In this document: in pieces, positions 23,485 to 32,174 of the stretch | How the letters are laid out: the number at the start of each line of letters is the position of its first letter | Numbering within the stretch: the stretch's first letter is position 1 | Assembly: GCA_005888335.1 (NCBI GenBank) | Contig: VAWY01000028.1 | Span: 1-34,583, forward strand | Reading direction: 5' to 3' | Length of the DNA: 34,583 bases | Source of the DNA: Actinomycetota bacterium | Lineage (GTDB): Bacteria > Actinomycetota > Thermoleophilia > Solirubrobacterales > Solirubrobacteraceae | Made by a program: the position numbers and the translations under genes | Notes under the pieces: generated by a model | Told to the model about the DNA's origin: nothing | What the model saw: the letters and a program-made list of their open reading frames with translations, nothing else | The model's database searches: none

Positions 23485-25092
23485 TCAGACCGGTTGCAGG
23501 CGGCCGCAGCGATCGTCCGCCGCTCGGCGCAGCCCGCGCCACACCGAGAAACGCTGTGCGACGCGCAGCCGTCCGGGCCTCACCGCTTGCACCTCGGTCC
23601 AGCCGCCCGGCGCGCGCCGGACGCAACCGGCGCCCGCGGTCAGCGCCCAGTACGGCGACCAGCGGATCCGCACCAGCGCCTTTCCGGCGCGTCGCGCGTC
23701 CAGCGCGAAGGCGGCCGGACCGAGCGCGACCAGGCGCGCTGCGCCTTGGGCGAGCGGCGGCGCGCCGGCGACGGCGAACAGGCGCCAGTGGCGGTCGCGC
23801 CAGACCTCGTGCAGGCCGGGCACGCTTCCCGCGCGCACGAGCGCCGCCTCGGTGCGCGCCGACGGGTCCAGGGCGACGTCGGGCACGGCGACCCAGCGCA
23901 CCGCGTTGGCGTCCAGCCAGCGGTGCAGTCGGCCCGCGGTCAGTCGGCCCTCGTAGAAGAGCGCGTTGCGCTCGCGGTCGAGCTGGCGCTGCCAGCCGCG
24001 AGCGAGCGGGACGCGCTCGGCGAGGTAGCGGGCCTCCCAGTGGCTGCGCGTGAACGGCACCTCGACGCGGCCCAGCGGCCGGCGGCTGAGCTCGGCCTCC
24101 AGCGGGGCGTAGTAGCCCGCCTGCGTGGAGGGGTCGCCGGCGGCGGTCACCGCGTCGCGGACCGGCGGCATGAGCTGCCAGTACGCCAGCAGCGGGACCG
24201 CCGCGAGCGCGATCGCCCGCCGCCGGCCCTCGAGCGGGACGCAGGCCAGCAGCGGGCCGGCGAAGAGGGCGCCGAGCCGCGCGGCGTTGCCGCCGAGCGG
24301 CGTGGGCAGCGCGAAGGCCAGCAGGCACGCGGCGGCGGCGAGCGCCGCGCCGGCGCGCAGGACGCGCTGCTGGCGGGGCAGGAGCGCGGCGATGAGCGTG
24401 AGCGCGGCGAAGGCGGGCCAGAACGAGCTCGGCACGAAGGGCTCGACGCCGCCCTCCGGGAAGAGCGCGGCGAGCGCGAGCCCGGGCGCGACGGCTCCCG
24501 CCGCGAGCGCCGCGCCGGCGCCGCGCCGGGCGCCCAGAACCCACGCGATCCCGGCGAGCGCGACGAACGCGCCCGCGACGGGGCTGGCGAGGGTGGTCAC
24601 CGCGGCGAGCGCGACGGCGACGGCAGACAGGCCGCGCCGCATCGCCACCAGCGCGGCCAGGCCGACGGCCACGCCGAGCAGGAAGGTCAGCCGCCCCGTC
24701 AGCAGCTGCGCGGCGATCGCGGCGGCGAACCACGCCGCCCCGACCGCGGCGCGCCGCGCCGGGAAGGCGCCGCGCACGAGCGCGCCGAAGAGCGCCGCCG
24801 CGGCGACGGCGCTCAGCGCACCGGTCACGCGGACGCCGAGGAGCGCCCCGAGCGGCGGGAAGAGCACGCTGTAGCCGGGCAGCGGATGGCCGCCGTACCA
24901 GGCGTTGTCCCACAGCAGCCAGCCTGCGCGGTCGAACAGGCCGGCGCGGTAGGCCTGGGCGGCGAGGTCGGCGCTCATCGGCGCGACGGCGAGGTAGGCG
25001 GCGGCGAGCGTCGCCGCGATGACGACCGGCGGCAAGGCCGGCGCGCGGCCTCGCGCGGCAGCACGTGGCAGGGTGGCGGTGCCCGAGCTCAT
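23485..25092 (-). CDS. Large multi-pass membrane protein, GT-C glycosyltransferase-like
   Basis: A 535-residue protein with roughly ten hydrophobic helices in the first ~330 residues and a soluble C-terminal domain of ~190 residues. The first outer loop carries MSADLAAQAYRAGLFDRAG and WDNAWYGGHPLPGYSVLFPPL, a pattern found in GT-C-like and PTPS-related membrane proteins, with an acidic residue where GT-C enzymes keep their catalytic Asp. The C-terminal part (SHWEARYLAERVPLARGWQRQLD, DANAVRWVAVPD) is probably outside the membrane. Start ATG 25092 overlaps the hydrolase TGA (ATGA). It may use a lipid-linked sugar donor to extend a glycolipid (inference from fold and neighbours). Confidence 0.75.
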   Translation of the reverse strand: MSSGTATLPRAAARGRAPALPPVVIAATLAAAYLAVAPMSADLAAQAYRAGLFDRAGWLLWDNAWYGGHPLPGYSVLFPPLGALLGVRVTGALSAVAAAALFGALVRGAFPARRAAVGAAWFAAAIAAQLLTGRLTFLLGVAVGLAALVAMRRGLSAVAVALAAVTTLASPVAGAFVALAGIAWVLGARRGAGAALAAGAVAPGLALAALFPEGGVEPFVPSSFWPAFAALTLIAALLPRQQRVLRAGAALAAAACLLAFALPTPLGGNAARLGALFAGPLLACVPLEGRRRAIALAAVPLLAYWQLMPPVRDAVTAAGDPSTQAGYYAPLEAELSRRPLGRVEVPFTRSHWEARYLAERVPLARGWQRQLDRERNALFYEGRLTAGRLHRWLDANAVRWVAVPDVALDPSARTEAALVRAGSVPGLHEVWRDRHWRLFAVAGAPPLAQGAARLVALGPAAFALDARRAGKALVRIRWSPYWALTAGAGCVRRAPGGWTEVQAVRPGRLRVAQRFSVWRGLRRAADDRCGRLQPV

Positions 25093-25892
25093 CGGCTGAC
25101 GAACTCCGCCACGGTCGTGACCAGGTCGGGCCGGTCGTACCAGGCCCAGTGCCCCGCGCCGGGGGCGCGCAGCACGCGCGCCTCGCCGCCCAGCGCCTCG
25201 GCGTACGCGTCGGCGAAGCGCGCCGGCACGTACGGGTCGTCCTCGCCCCACACGACCAGCGCCGGCGCGGTCAGCTCGCCCAGCCGCGCGCCCGCTGCGG
25301 CGAGCGCCTCCGGGTCCGCGCTGCGGTACAGCCGCAGGATCGCCCGCTGCGTGCCCTGGTCGAAGTGCGGCCAGGCCAGCTCGACCACCTGCGGCGGGAC
25401 CATGCGCCGCGCGGCCCACCGGGTGGTCAGGCCCATCGCGAGCTCGCCCAGGCCGCGTCGGCGCCAGACGCGCGCGAGGCGGTGCCAGCGATAGCCGGGC
25501 AGCAGGGGGACCGCGTCGATGATCGCGAGCCGCTCGACGCTTGCCGCCCGGCGCGCGGCCCACGACAGCGCGAGCGCGCCCCAGTCGTGCACCACGAGGC
25601 GGAAGCGGTCCAGCCCGACGTGCTCGGCGAACCGGTCGAGCCAGCGCCCGTAGCCCTCGATGCTGAAGTCGAAGTCGCCGCGCTTCGTGGTGCGCCCGAA
25701 GCCGGGGAGGTCGACGGCGACGCCGCCCGTCCGCAGGAGGAACGGCTCCCACTGGTCGCTGGTGTCGGGGACGCCGTGGACGTAGAGGACGCTCGCGCCA
25801 CCGGCATTTGCGCCGGCCTCCTCGCTGCGCCAGAACACGGGCTCGCCGTCGATCTCGTCGCGATGCTCGGTGCTCACCTGGCGGCCGACCAT
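25089..25892 (-). CDS. Alpha/beta hydrolase, epoxide-hydrolase/haloalkane-dehalogenase-like
   Basis: A 267-residue cytoplasmic hydrolase. The oxyanion motif is HGVPD (39-43). The nucleophile elbow VVHDWGA (100-106) has Asp103 instead of Ser, as in epoxide hydrolases and haloalkane dehalogenases. Acid Asp218/219 in WGEDDPY and His248 in GAGHW complete the triad. A cap region (~125-195) is Arg-rich. The HDWG form favours epoxide hydrolase, but substrates cannot be inferred. It is the first gene of the minus-strand run leading into the GT-C and inositol-lipid genes, overlapping the GT-C gene by four bases. Its start codon is only 11 bases from the divergent sugar-kinase start. Confidence 0.87.
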   Translation of the reverse strand: MVGRQVSTEHRDEIDGEPVFWRSEEAGANAGGASVLYVHGVPDTSDQWEPFLLRTGGVAVDLPGFGRTTKRGDFDFSIEGYGRWLDRFAEHVGLDRFRLVVHDWGALALSWAARRAASVERLAIIDAVPLLPGYRWHRLARVWRRRGLGELAMGLTTRWAARRMVPPQVVELAWPHFDQGTQRAILRLYRSADPEALAAAGARLGELTAPALVVWGEDDPYVPARFADAYAEALGGEARVLRAPGAGHWAWYDRPDLVTTVAEFVSR

Positions 25893-25903
25893 ACTGGCGC
25901 GCC

Positions 25904-26797
25904 ATGCGCACGCTCTGCCTCGGAGAGGCCCTCGTCGACCTCGTCTGCGAGCGGCCGGTCGCCGGCGTCGGCGACGCCGGCGCCTTCGTCCCGCACCCCG
26001 GCGGGGCGGCGGCCAACGTCTGCGTCGTCGCCGCGCGCCACGGCGGCCGGGTCGCCCTCGCCGGCGGCGCGGGCGACGACACGTGGGGCCGCTGGCTGCG
26101 CGAGCGCCTGCGCGTCGAGGGGGTCGGGCTCGACTGGTTCGTGCTGGTCGAGGGCGCGCCGACGGCGGTCGCCTTCGTCACCGTCGACGCCGCGGGCGAG
26201 CCCGGCTACCTCGTCTACGGAGCCGGGATGCACGCCGCCGTCGAGGCGGCCGCCAAGCGCCTGCCGGCGGCGGTGGAGGCCTGCGACGCGCTCGCGCTGA
26301 CCTCCAACACGCTCGTCGAGGAGGGCGAGCGCGCGGCGACGCTCGCCGCCCGCGAGCGCGCGCTCGAGCTCGGCCGGCCGGTGGTCTTCGACGCCAACCT
26401 GCGCCTGCACCGCTGGCCGCACCCCGGCCGGGCGGCGACCGTCGCCCGCGAGTGCGTCCCCGGCGCGTTCCTGGTCAAGTGCAACCGCGAGGAGGCCGAG
26501 CGGCTCTCGGGCGAGAGCGACCCCGACCGTGCGGCCGCCGGGCTGCTCGCCGCCGGCGCGCGCAACGTCGTCGTCACGCTGGGGGCCGGCGGCGCGATCC
26601 TGCGCGGCGAGCTGCGCGCCGACGTGCCGGGCGCTGCGGCGCAGGTCGTCGACGCCAGCGGCGCGGGCGACGCGCTGCTCGGCGTGCTCATCGCGCGCCT
26701 CGGCCAGTCGCGCTACTACACGCCCACCCTGGCCGCCGCGCTGCCCGACGGCGTCCGCGAGGCGGCGCGCACCACCGAGCGGTGGGGCGCGGTGTGA
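25904..26797 (+). CDS. PfkB-family sugar kinase (fructokinase-like)
   Basis: A 297-residue ribokinase-fold ATP-dependent kinase. The N-terminal PfkB signature is HPGGAAANVCVVAARHGGRVALAGGAGDD. The anion-hole and catalytic-base motif near the C-terminus is DASGAGDALLG. The middle contains VVFDANLRLHRWP and LVKCNREEAERLSG, typical of fructokinase or 2-dehydro-3-deoxygluconokinase members. The actual sugar is not identifiable. The start is ATG 25904, 11 bases from the divergent hydrolase start; a longer upstream reading would overlap that gene. It is followed by a hairpin pair and the endonuclease III gene. Confidence 0.9.
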   Translation: MRTLCLGEALVDLVCERPVAGVGDAGAFVPHPGGAAANVCVVAARHGGRVALAGGAGDDTWGRWLRERLRVEGVGLDWFVLVEGAPTAVAFVTVDAAGEPGYLVYGAGMHAAVEAAAKRLPAAVEACDALALTSNTLVEEGERAATLAARERALELGRPVVFDANLRLHRWPHPGRAATVARECVPGAFLVKCNREEAERLSGESDPDRAAAGLLAAGARNVVVTLGAGGAILRGELRADVPGAAAQVVDASGAGDALLGVLIARLGQSRYYTPTLAAALPDGVREAARTTERWGAV

Positions 26798-26800
26798 CCG

Positions 26801-26838
26801 CGAAGACTTCGTCTTCGTTGCGCGAACTTCGTTCGCGC
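26801..26838 (+). repeat. Two tandem hairpins with TTC loops downstream of the sugar kinase
   Basis: CGAAGAC-TTC-GTCTTCG (26801-26817) and GCGCGAAC-TTC-GTTCGCGC (26820-26838) are perfect 7- and 8-bp stems with identical triloops, only two bases apart. They start four bases after the kinase TGA and end 14 bases before the endonuclease III ATG. They share the core GACTTCGTC/GAACTTCGTTC with the minus-strand element at 6489-6499. There is no T-run. A terminator, processing site or dispersed repeat are all possible. Confidence 0.6.
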
Positions 26839-26852
26839 GGCCGGGGGGGACC

Positions 26853-27518
26853 ATGATGAGCGGCTGGGCGCCTCCGTCGCGCGCGCGCGTCGCGCGCATC
26901 CGCGACCGGCTGCGCACCGTCTACGGCCGCCCCTCCGCGCCGCCGCACGGGCACCCGATCGCCGAGCTCATCCTCACCGTGCTCTCGCAGTCGACCAACG
27001 ACCGCAACCGCGACGTCGCCTACACCCGCCTGCGCGAGCGCTTCCCGACGTGGGAGGCCGTGCGCGAGGCGCCGGTCGAGGAGGTCGAGGAGGCCATCCG
27101 CCCGGGCGGCATCTCGAAGGTCAAGTCCGAGCGCATCCAGCAGATCCTGCGCGCGATCGGCGACCCGCTGTCGCTGGACGACCTGCCCGAGCTCGGCGTC
27201 GCGGCCGCCCGCGCCCGCCTGGTCGCGCTGCCCGGCGTGGGCAAGAAGACCGCCGCCTGCGTCCTGCTGTTCGCGTTCGGGATGCGCGACGTGCCGGTCG
27301 ACACGCACGTCTCGCGCGTCGGGATGCGCCTGCACCTGCTGCGGCCCGGCGCCGGGTTCGACGAGCTCCACGACGAGATGCTCGCCGCCACGCCGGCGGG
27401 CCAGGAGCTCGAGCTGCACGTCAACCTGCTGCGCCACGGCCGGCGCACCTGCCACGCCCGCGTGCCCGACTGCCCGCACTGCGCGCTGCGGCGCATGTGC
27501 CCCAGCCGACGGGCTTGA
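26853..27518 (+). CDS. nth: Endonuclease III (DNA glycosylase/AP lyase)
   Basis: Repairs oxidised pyrimidines. 221 residues. Helix-hairpin-helix LVALPGVGKKTAACVLLFAFG contains the catalytic Lys, and VDTHVSRVGMRL the catalytic Asp. The C-terminal iron-sulfur motif is complete: C-x6-C-x2-C-x5-C in CHARVPDCPHCALRRMC. The start is ATG 26853 or the adjacent ATG 26856, preceded by GGGGGG. The dnaK promoter begins four bases after its stop. No sign of truncation. Confidence 0.93.
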   Translation: MMSGWAPPSRARVARIRDRLRTVYGRPSAPPHGHPIAELILTVLSQSTNDRNRDVAYTRLRERFPTWEAVREAPVEEVEEAIRPGGISKVKSERIQQILRAIGDPLSLDDLPELGVAAARARLVALPGVGKKTAACVLLFAFGMRDVPVDTHVSRVGMRLHLLRPGAGFDELHDEMLAATPAGQELELHVNLLRHGRRTCHARVPDCPHCALRRMCPSRRA

Positions 27519-27521
27519 TGC

Positions 27522-27560
27522 TTGCCAGGTCGCGAAGATCTTCTACAATGGCACTTAGAT
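27522..27560 (+). promoter_or_regulatory. dnaK promoter with an HspR half-site
   Basis: A -35 TTGCCA (27522-27527) and -10 TACAAT (27544-27549) with a 16-base spacer match the vegetative sigma consensus at 5 of 6 positions each. A palindrome GAAGATCTTC (27534-27543) lies between them. ACTTAGAT (27553-27560) just downstream equals one arm of the perfect inverted repeat before clpB; the opposite arm (27538-27545) is degraded to ATCTtcta. The Shine-Dalgarno AAAGGAG is at 27576-27582. No CIRCE repeat is present, so HspR-type control is the likely mode. Confidence 0.72.
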
Positions 27561-27594
27561 TTCTTCCGCAGACCTAAAGGAGAGCCTCAGAAAC

Positions 27595-29499
<1,905 letters not shown>

Positions 29500-29502
29500 G
29501 CC

Positions 29503-30150
29503 GTGGCCGACCAGCAGGAGACCAGGCAGCCCCAGCCCGACGTGGCGGTGGACGGGGCCGGCAATCAGCCGGCCCCCGACACGCCTGTCAAGGCGGCGGA
29601 GCGTGGCACCGCCGACGCCAAGGCGGGCGCGCACGGCTCCCCCGGGCCCGAGGCCAACGAGGAGGAGCGTGCGGCCGAGCGCGTCGAGGAGGACCTCGGC
29701 GAGCTTCGCATGCGCGCGGCCCAGCGCGACGAGTACCTCGCGCTGGCCCAGCGCACGCAGGCGGACTTCGAGAACTACCGCAAGCGGATGGCCCGTGAGG
29801 CCGCGGCCGCGCGCGAGCGCGGGATGCGGCAGGTCGTCGAGGAGCTGCTGCCCGCGCTCGACAACTTCGAGCGCGCGCTGGCGGCCGCCGAGGCCGAGGA
29901 GGGCGACGAGGACCACCACCTGACGCAGGGCATCCGCCTGGTCCAGCAGGACCTCGTGGCCGCGCTGCAGCGGGTCGGGATCGAGCCGTTCTCGCCCAAG
30001 GGCGAGGCCTTCGACCCCAACCAGCACGAGGCCATCTCCCAACAGCCCGTCGAGGGCGCCCAGTCGGGCACCGTGGTCGAGGTCTACCAGCAGGGCTACC
30101 GGCTGGCGGGCAACGTGATCCGCCCGGCGCGGGTGGTGGTGGCGGCGTAG
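29503..30150 (+). CDS. grpE: Nucleotide exchange factor GrpE
   Basis: Releases ADP from DnaK. 215 residues: a long disordered N-terminus (Gln/Pro/Ala, ~1-55), a coiled-coil stalk ([41 protein letters not shown]), then the beta domain ending in [21 protein letters not shown], the family signature. The start is GTG 29503; the preceding three bases separate it from the dnaK stop, so translation is coupled. dnaJ begins two bases after its stop. Confidence 0.95.
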   Translation: MADQQETRQPQPDVAVDGAGNQPAPDTPVKAAERGTADAKAGAHGSPGPEANEEERAAERVEEDLGELRMRAAQRDEYLALAQRTQADFENYRKRMAREAAAARERGMRQVVEELLPALDNFERALAAAEAEEGDEDHHLTQGIRLVQQDLVAALQRVGIEPFSPKGEAFDPNQHEAISQQPVEGAQSGTVVEVYQQGYRLAGNVIRPARVVVAA

Positions 30151-30152
30151 CC

Positions 30153-31271
30153 ATGGCGCAGACGGACCTCTACAAGGTGCTGGGCGTCGACAAGAAGGCG
30201 TCGCAGGACGAGATCAAGAAGGCGTACCGCAAGCTCGCGCGGCGCTACCACCCGGATACCAACAAGGACGCGGGGGCCGAGGAGCGCTTCAAGGAGATCT
30301 CGCACGCCTACGACATCCTCGGCGACGCCGACAAGCGCAAGCAGTACGACCAGGCGCGCGCCAACCCCTTCGCGGGCGCGTTCCGCGGCGGCGGGCCGGG
30401 CGGCGCGGCGGGTGGCGGCTTCGACGTCGGCGGCTTCTCGGACATCCTGAACAACCTGTTCGGGAGCGGGCGCGCGGGTGGCGGCACGACCGGCACCACC
30501 CGCCCGCGGCCCGAGCGCGGCCGCGACCTCGAGGCGGAGGTGCGCATCTCCTTCGACCAGGCGATCGACGGGGCGCAGATCCCGCTGTCGGTGTCGAGCT
30601 CGTCGGTGTGCACGACCTGCGCCGGCACGGGCGCGAAGCCGGGCACGAGCCCGCGCGTGTGCCCGCGCTGCCAGGGCCGCGGCATCGAGAGCCAGGGCCA
30701 GGGGCTCTTCTCGATCTCCCAGCCCTGCTCGCAGTGCGGCGGGACCGGCACCGTCATCGACGAGCCGTGCCCGACGTGCGAGGGCTCGGGCGCGGTGCGG
30801 ACCGTCAAGCGCTACCGGGTCAACATCCCGGCGGGCGTCAAGGACGGCTCGCGCGTGCGCCTGGCCGGCAAGGGCGAGCCTGGCCGCCGCGGCGGCCCGC
30901 CCGGCGACCTCTACGTCATCACCCGCGTGGATCCTTCGCCGGTGTTCACCCCCAAGGGCGACAACGTCGAGGTCGAGGTGCCGCTGACGATCCCCGAGGC
31001 GATCCGCGGCGCGGAGATCGAGGTGCCCACGCTGCACGGGCGCAAGAAGCTGCGCGTGCCGGCCGGCACCCAGCACGGGACCGTCCAGCGCCTGCGCGGC
31101 GAGGGCCCGCCCAAGCTCGGCGGCCGCGGCCGCGGCGACATCCACTACCGCTTCGTCATCGACGTGCCCTCCTCGCTCAGCCGCGAGCAGGAGGCGGCGG
31201 TCGACGAGCTCGAGAAGGCGCTCAACGGGCGCGACCCGCGGGCGCGCCTCTTCGCAGGGGGTGCGCGCTGA
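30153..31271 (+). CDS. dnaJ: Chaperone protein DnaJ (Hsp40)
   Basis: The co-chaperone that delivers substrates to DnaK and stimulates its ATPase. 372 residues. J domain at 1-70 with HPD in [10 protein letters not shown]; Gly/Phe-rich region (about 72-105, [19 protein letters not shown]); four zinc-binding repeats [32 protein letters not shown]; then the C-terminal substrate domains with the GDLYVITRV segment. A complete type-I DnaJ. Its TGA overlaps the hspR ATG (TGATG), as in other actinobacterial dnaK operons. Confidence 0.97.
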   Translation: MAQTDLYKVLGVDKKASQDEIKKAYRKLARRYHPDTNKDAGAEERFKEISHAYDILGDADKRKQYDQARANPFAGAFRGGGPGGAAGGGFDVGGFSDILNNLFGSGRAGGGTTGTTRPRPERGRDLEAEVRISFDQAIDGAQIPLSVSSSSVCTTCAGTGAKPGTSPRVCPRCQGRGIESQGQGLFSISQPCSQCGGTGTVIDEPCPTCEGSGAVRTVKRYRVNIPAGVKDGSRVRLAGKGEPGRRGGPPGDLYVITRVDPSPVFTPKGDNVEVEVPLTIPEAIRGAEIEVPTLHGRKKLRVPAGTQHGTVQRLRGEGPPKLGGRGRGDIHYRFVIDVPSSLSREQEAAVDELEKALNGRDPRARLFAGGAR

Positions 31272-31729
31272 TGGTCTCGCGCCGCACGACGCGCGTCACC
31301 GTCTCGGCGGACCGCGGGGTCTTCATGATCTCCGTGGCCGCCGAGCTCGCCGAGATGCACCCCCAGACGCTGCGCATGTACGAGGCGCGCGGCCTGATCG
31401 AGCCCAAGCGCTCGCCCAAGGGCACGCGCCTGTACTCGCAGAAGGACGTCGAGCTCCTGCGGCGCATCCAGGAGATGACCAACGAGCTCGGGCTCAACCT
31501 CGCAGGGGTCGAGCGGGTGCTCGAGCTCGAGGCCAAGCTCGAGCGCGCGCAGGCGAAGGTCGAGGCGCTCGAGCGCCGCGCGGCGGAGCTCAAGGAGGAG
31601 GTCGCGCGGCTCGCCGAAAAGCGCGACCAGCTGCGCGCCGAGATCGTGCCGTACGAGCGGTGCGGCACGGACCTCGTCCGCGCCAAGGACCTCGAGGCGG
31701 TCAAGCTCCGCGTTCAGCGGCGGGTCTGA
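31271..31729 (+). CDS. hspR: HspR, MerR-family heat-shock repressor
   Basis: The autoregulatory repressor of the dnaK operon, which uses DnaK as co-repressor in Streptomyces and mycobacteria. 152 residues. A MerR-type winged helix (about 18-70: FMISVAAELAEMHPQTLRMYEARGLIEPKRSPKGTRLYSQKDVELLRRI) is followed by LGLNLAGVERVLELE and a long coiled coil (~85-130), then a C-terminal tail EIVPYERCGTDLVR with one Cys. Its likely targets are the perfect inverted repeat before clpB (32135-32157) and the half-site before dnaK. It overlaps the dnaJ stop by one base, and the convergent membrane-protein gene overlaps its last 16 bases. Confidence 0.95.
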   Translation: MVSRRTTRVTVSADRGVFMISVAAELAEMHPQTLRMYEARGLIEPKRSPKGTRLYSQKDVELLRRIQEMTNELGLNLAGVERVLELEAKLERAQAKVEALERRAAELKEEVARLAEKRDQLRAEIVPYERCGTDLVRAKDLEAVKLRVQRRV

Positions 31730-32091
31730 GCGGGCGCTTCGTCGGCCCGCGACGTGGTCGGCTGCGGGCCGCCCTGCGCGCCCTCGACGTTGCCGCGGGT
31801 CGCGTCGCCGCTGCCGGCGGTCTGCCGCTCGGCCTCCTGGCGGGCCGGGTTGTCGAGCGGGATGTCGCGCGGGTTGATCTCGTCGTGCGCCTCCGGCGTG
31901 TCGCCGAGCGGGCGCTGGTCGTCGGGGATCAGGTGCGTCGACGGCAGCGGCTCGCGCTCGTCCGAGATCGCACGCGAGGCGTCGCCGCCGTGGCGCTCGG
32001 CGATCCGCGCGCTGGCCGCGCGGTTCACGAGCATGTACCCGACGACGATGGCGACGAGAATGAGGATCGGGACGAGAAACCAGATGGACAT
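31714..32091 (-). CDS. Small single-helix membrane protein with a disordered acidic/polar tail
   Basis: 125 residues: one N-terminal membrane helix (IWFLVPILILVAIVVGYMLV, 3-22), then a hydrophilic region rich in Asp, Glu, Pro, Gln and Thr (DEREPLPSTHLIPDDQRPLGDT...), probably unfolded. Family not recognised. It lies between hspR (convergent, overlapping by 16 bases) and clpB (divergent, 83 bases between starts), so its promoter region contains the HspR-type repeat and it may be part of the same stress response (inference). Confidence 0.75.
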   Translation of the reverse strand: MSIWFLVPILILVAIVVGYMLVNRAASARIAERHGGDASRAISDEREPLPSTHLIPDDQRPLGDTPEAHDEINPRDIPLDNPARQEAERQTAGSGDATRGNVEGAQGGPQPTTSRADEAPAQTRR

Positions 32092-32130
32092 AGACGCCCT
32101 CTACCCCTGGTGCGGAGGCGGCAAGCCCGG

Positions 32131-32157
32131 TACAATCTAAGTGAGTAAGACTTAGAT
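32131..32157. promoter_or_regulatory. clpB promoter with a perfect HAIR-type HspR operator
   Basis: ATCTAAGT (32135-32142) and its exact inverse ACTTAGAT (32150-32157) are separated by seven bases (GAGTAAG), the same geometry as the Streptomyces HspR operator HAIR (CTTGAGT-N7-ACTCAAG) with different arm sequence. A -10 box TACAAT (32131-32136) overlaps the left arm, so binding would block RNA polymerase. The -35 region is weak. The clpB ATG follows 17 bases after the right arm. Confidence 0.85.
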
Positions 32158-32174
32158 CTTCGACATCGGACGTT

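Noticed and set aside
22810..25494. Plus-strand open frame of 894 codons across the PAP2, GT-C and hydrolase genes
   Set aside because: It spans three well-supported minus-strand genes, has Arg/Gly/Gln-rich composition and no recognisable motif.
27519..27594. CIRCE element (HrcA operator) before dnaK
   Set aside because: No TTAGCACTC-N9-GAGTGCTAA type repeat is present; the visible elements are of the HspR type.
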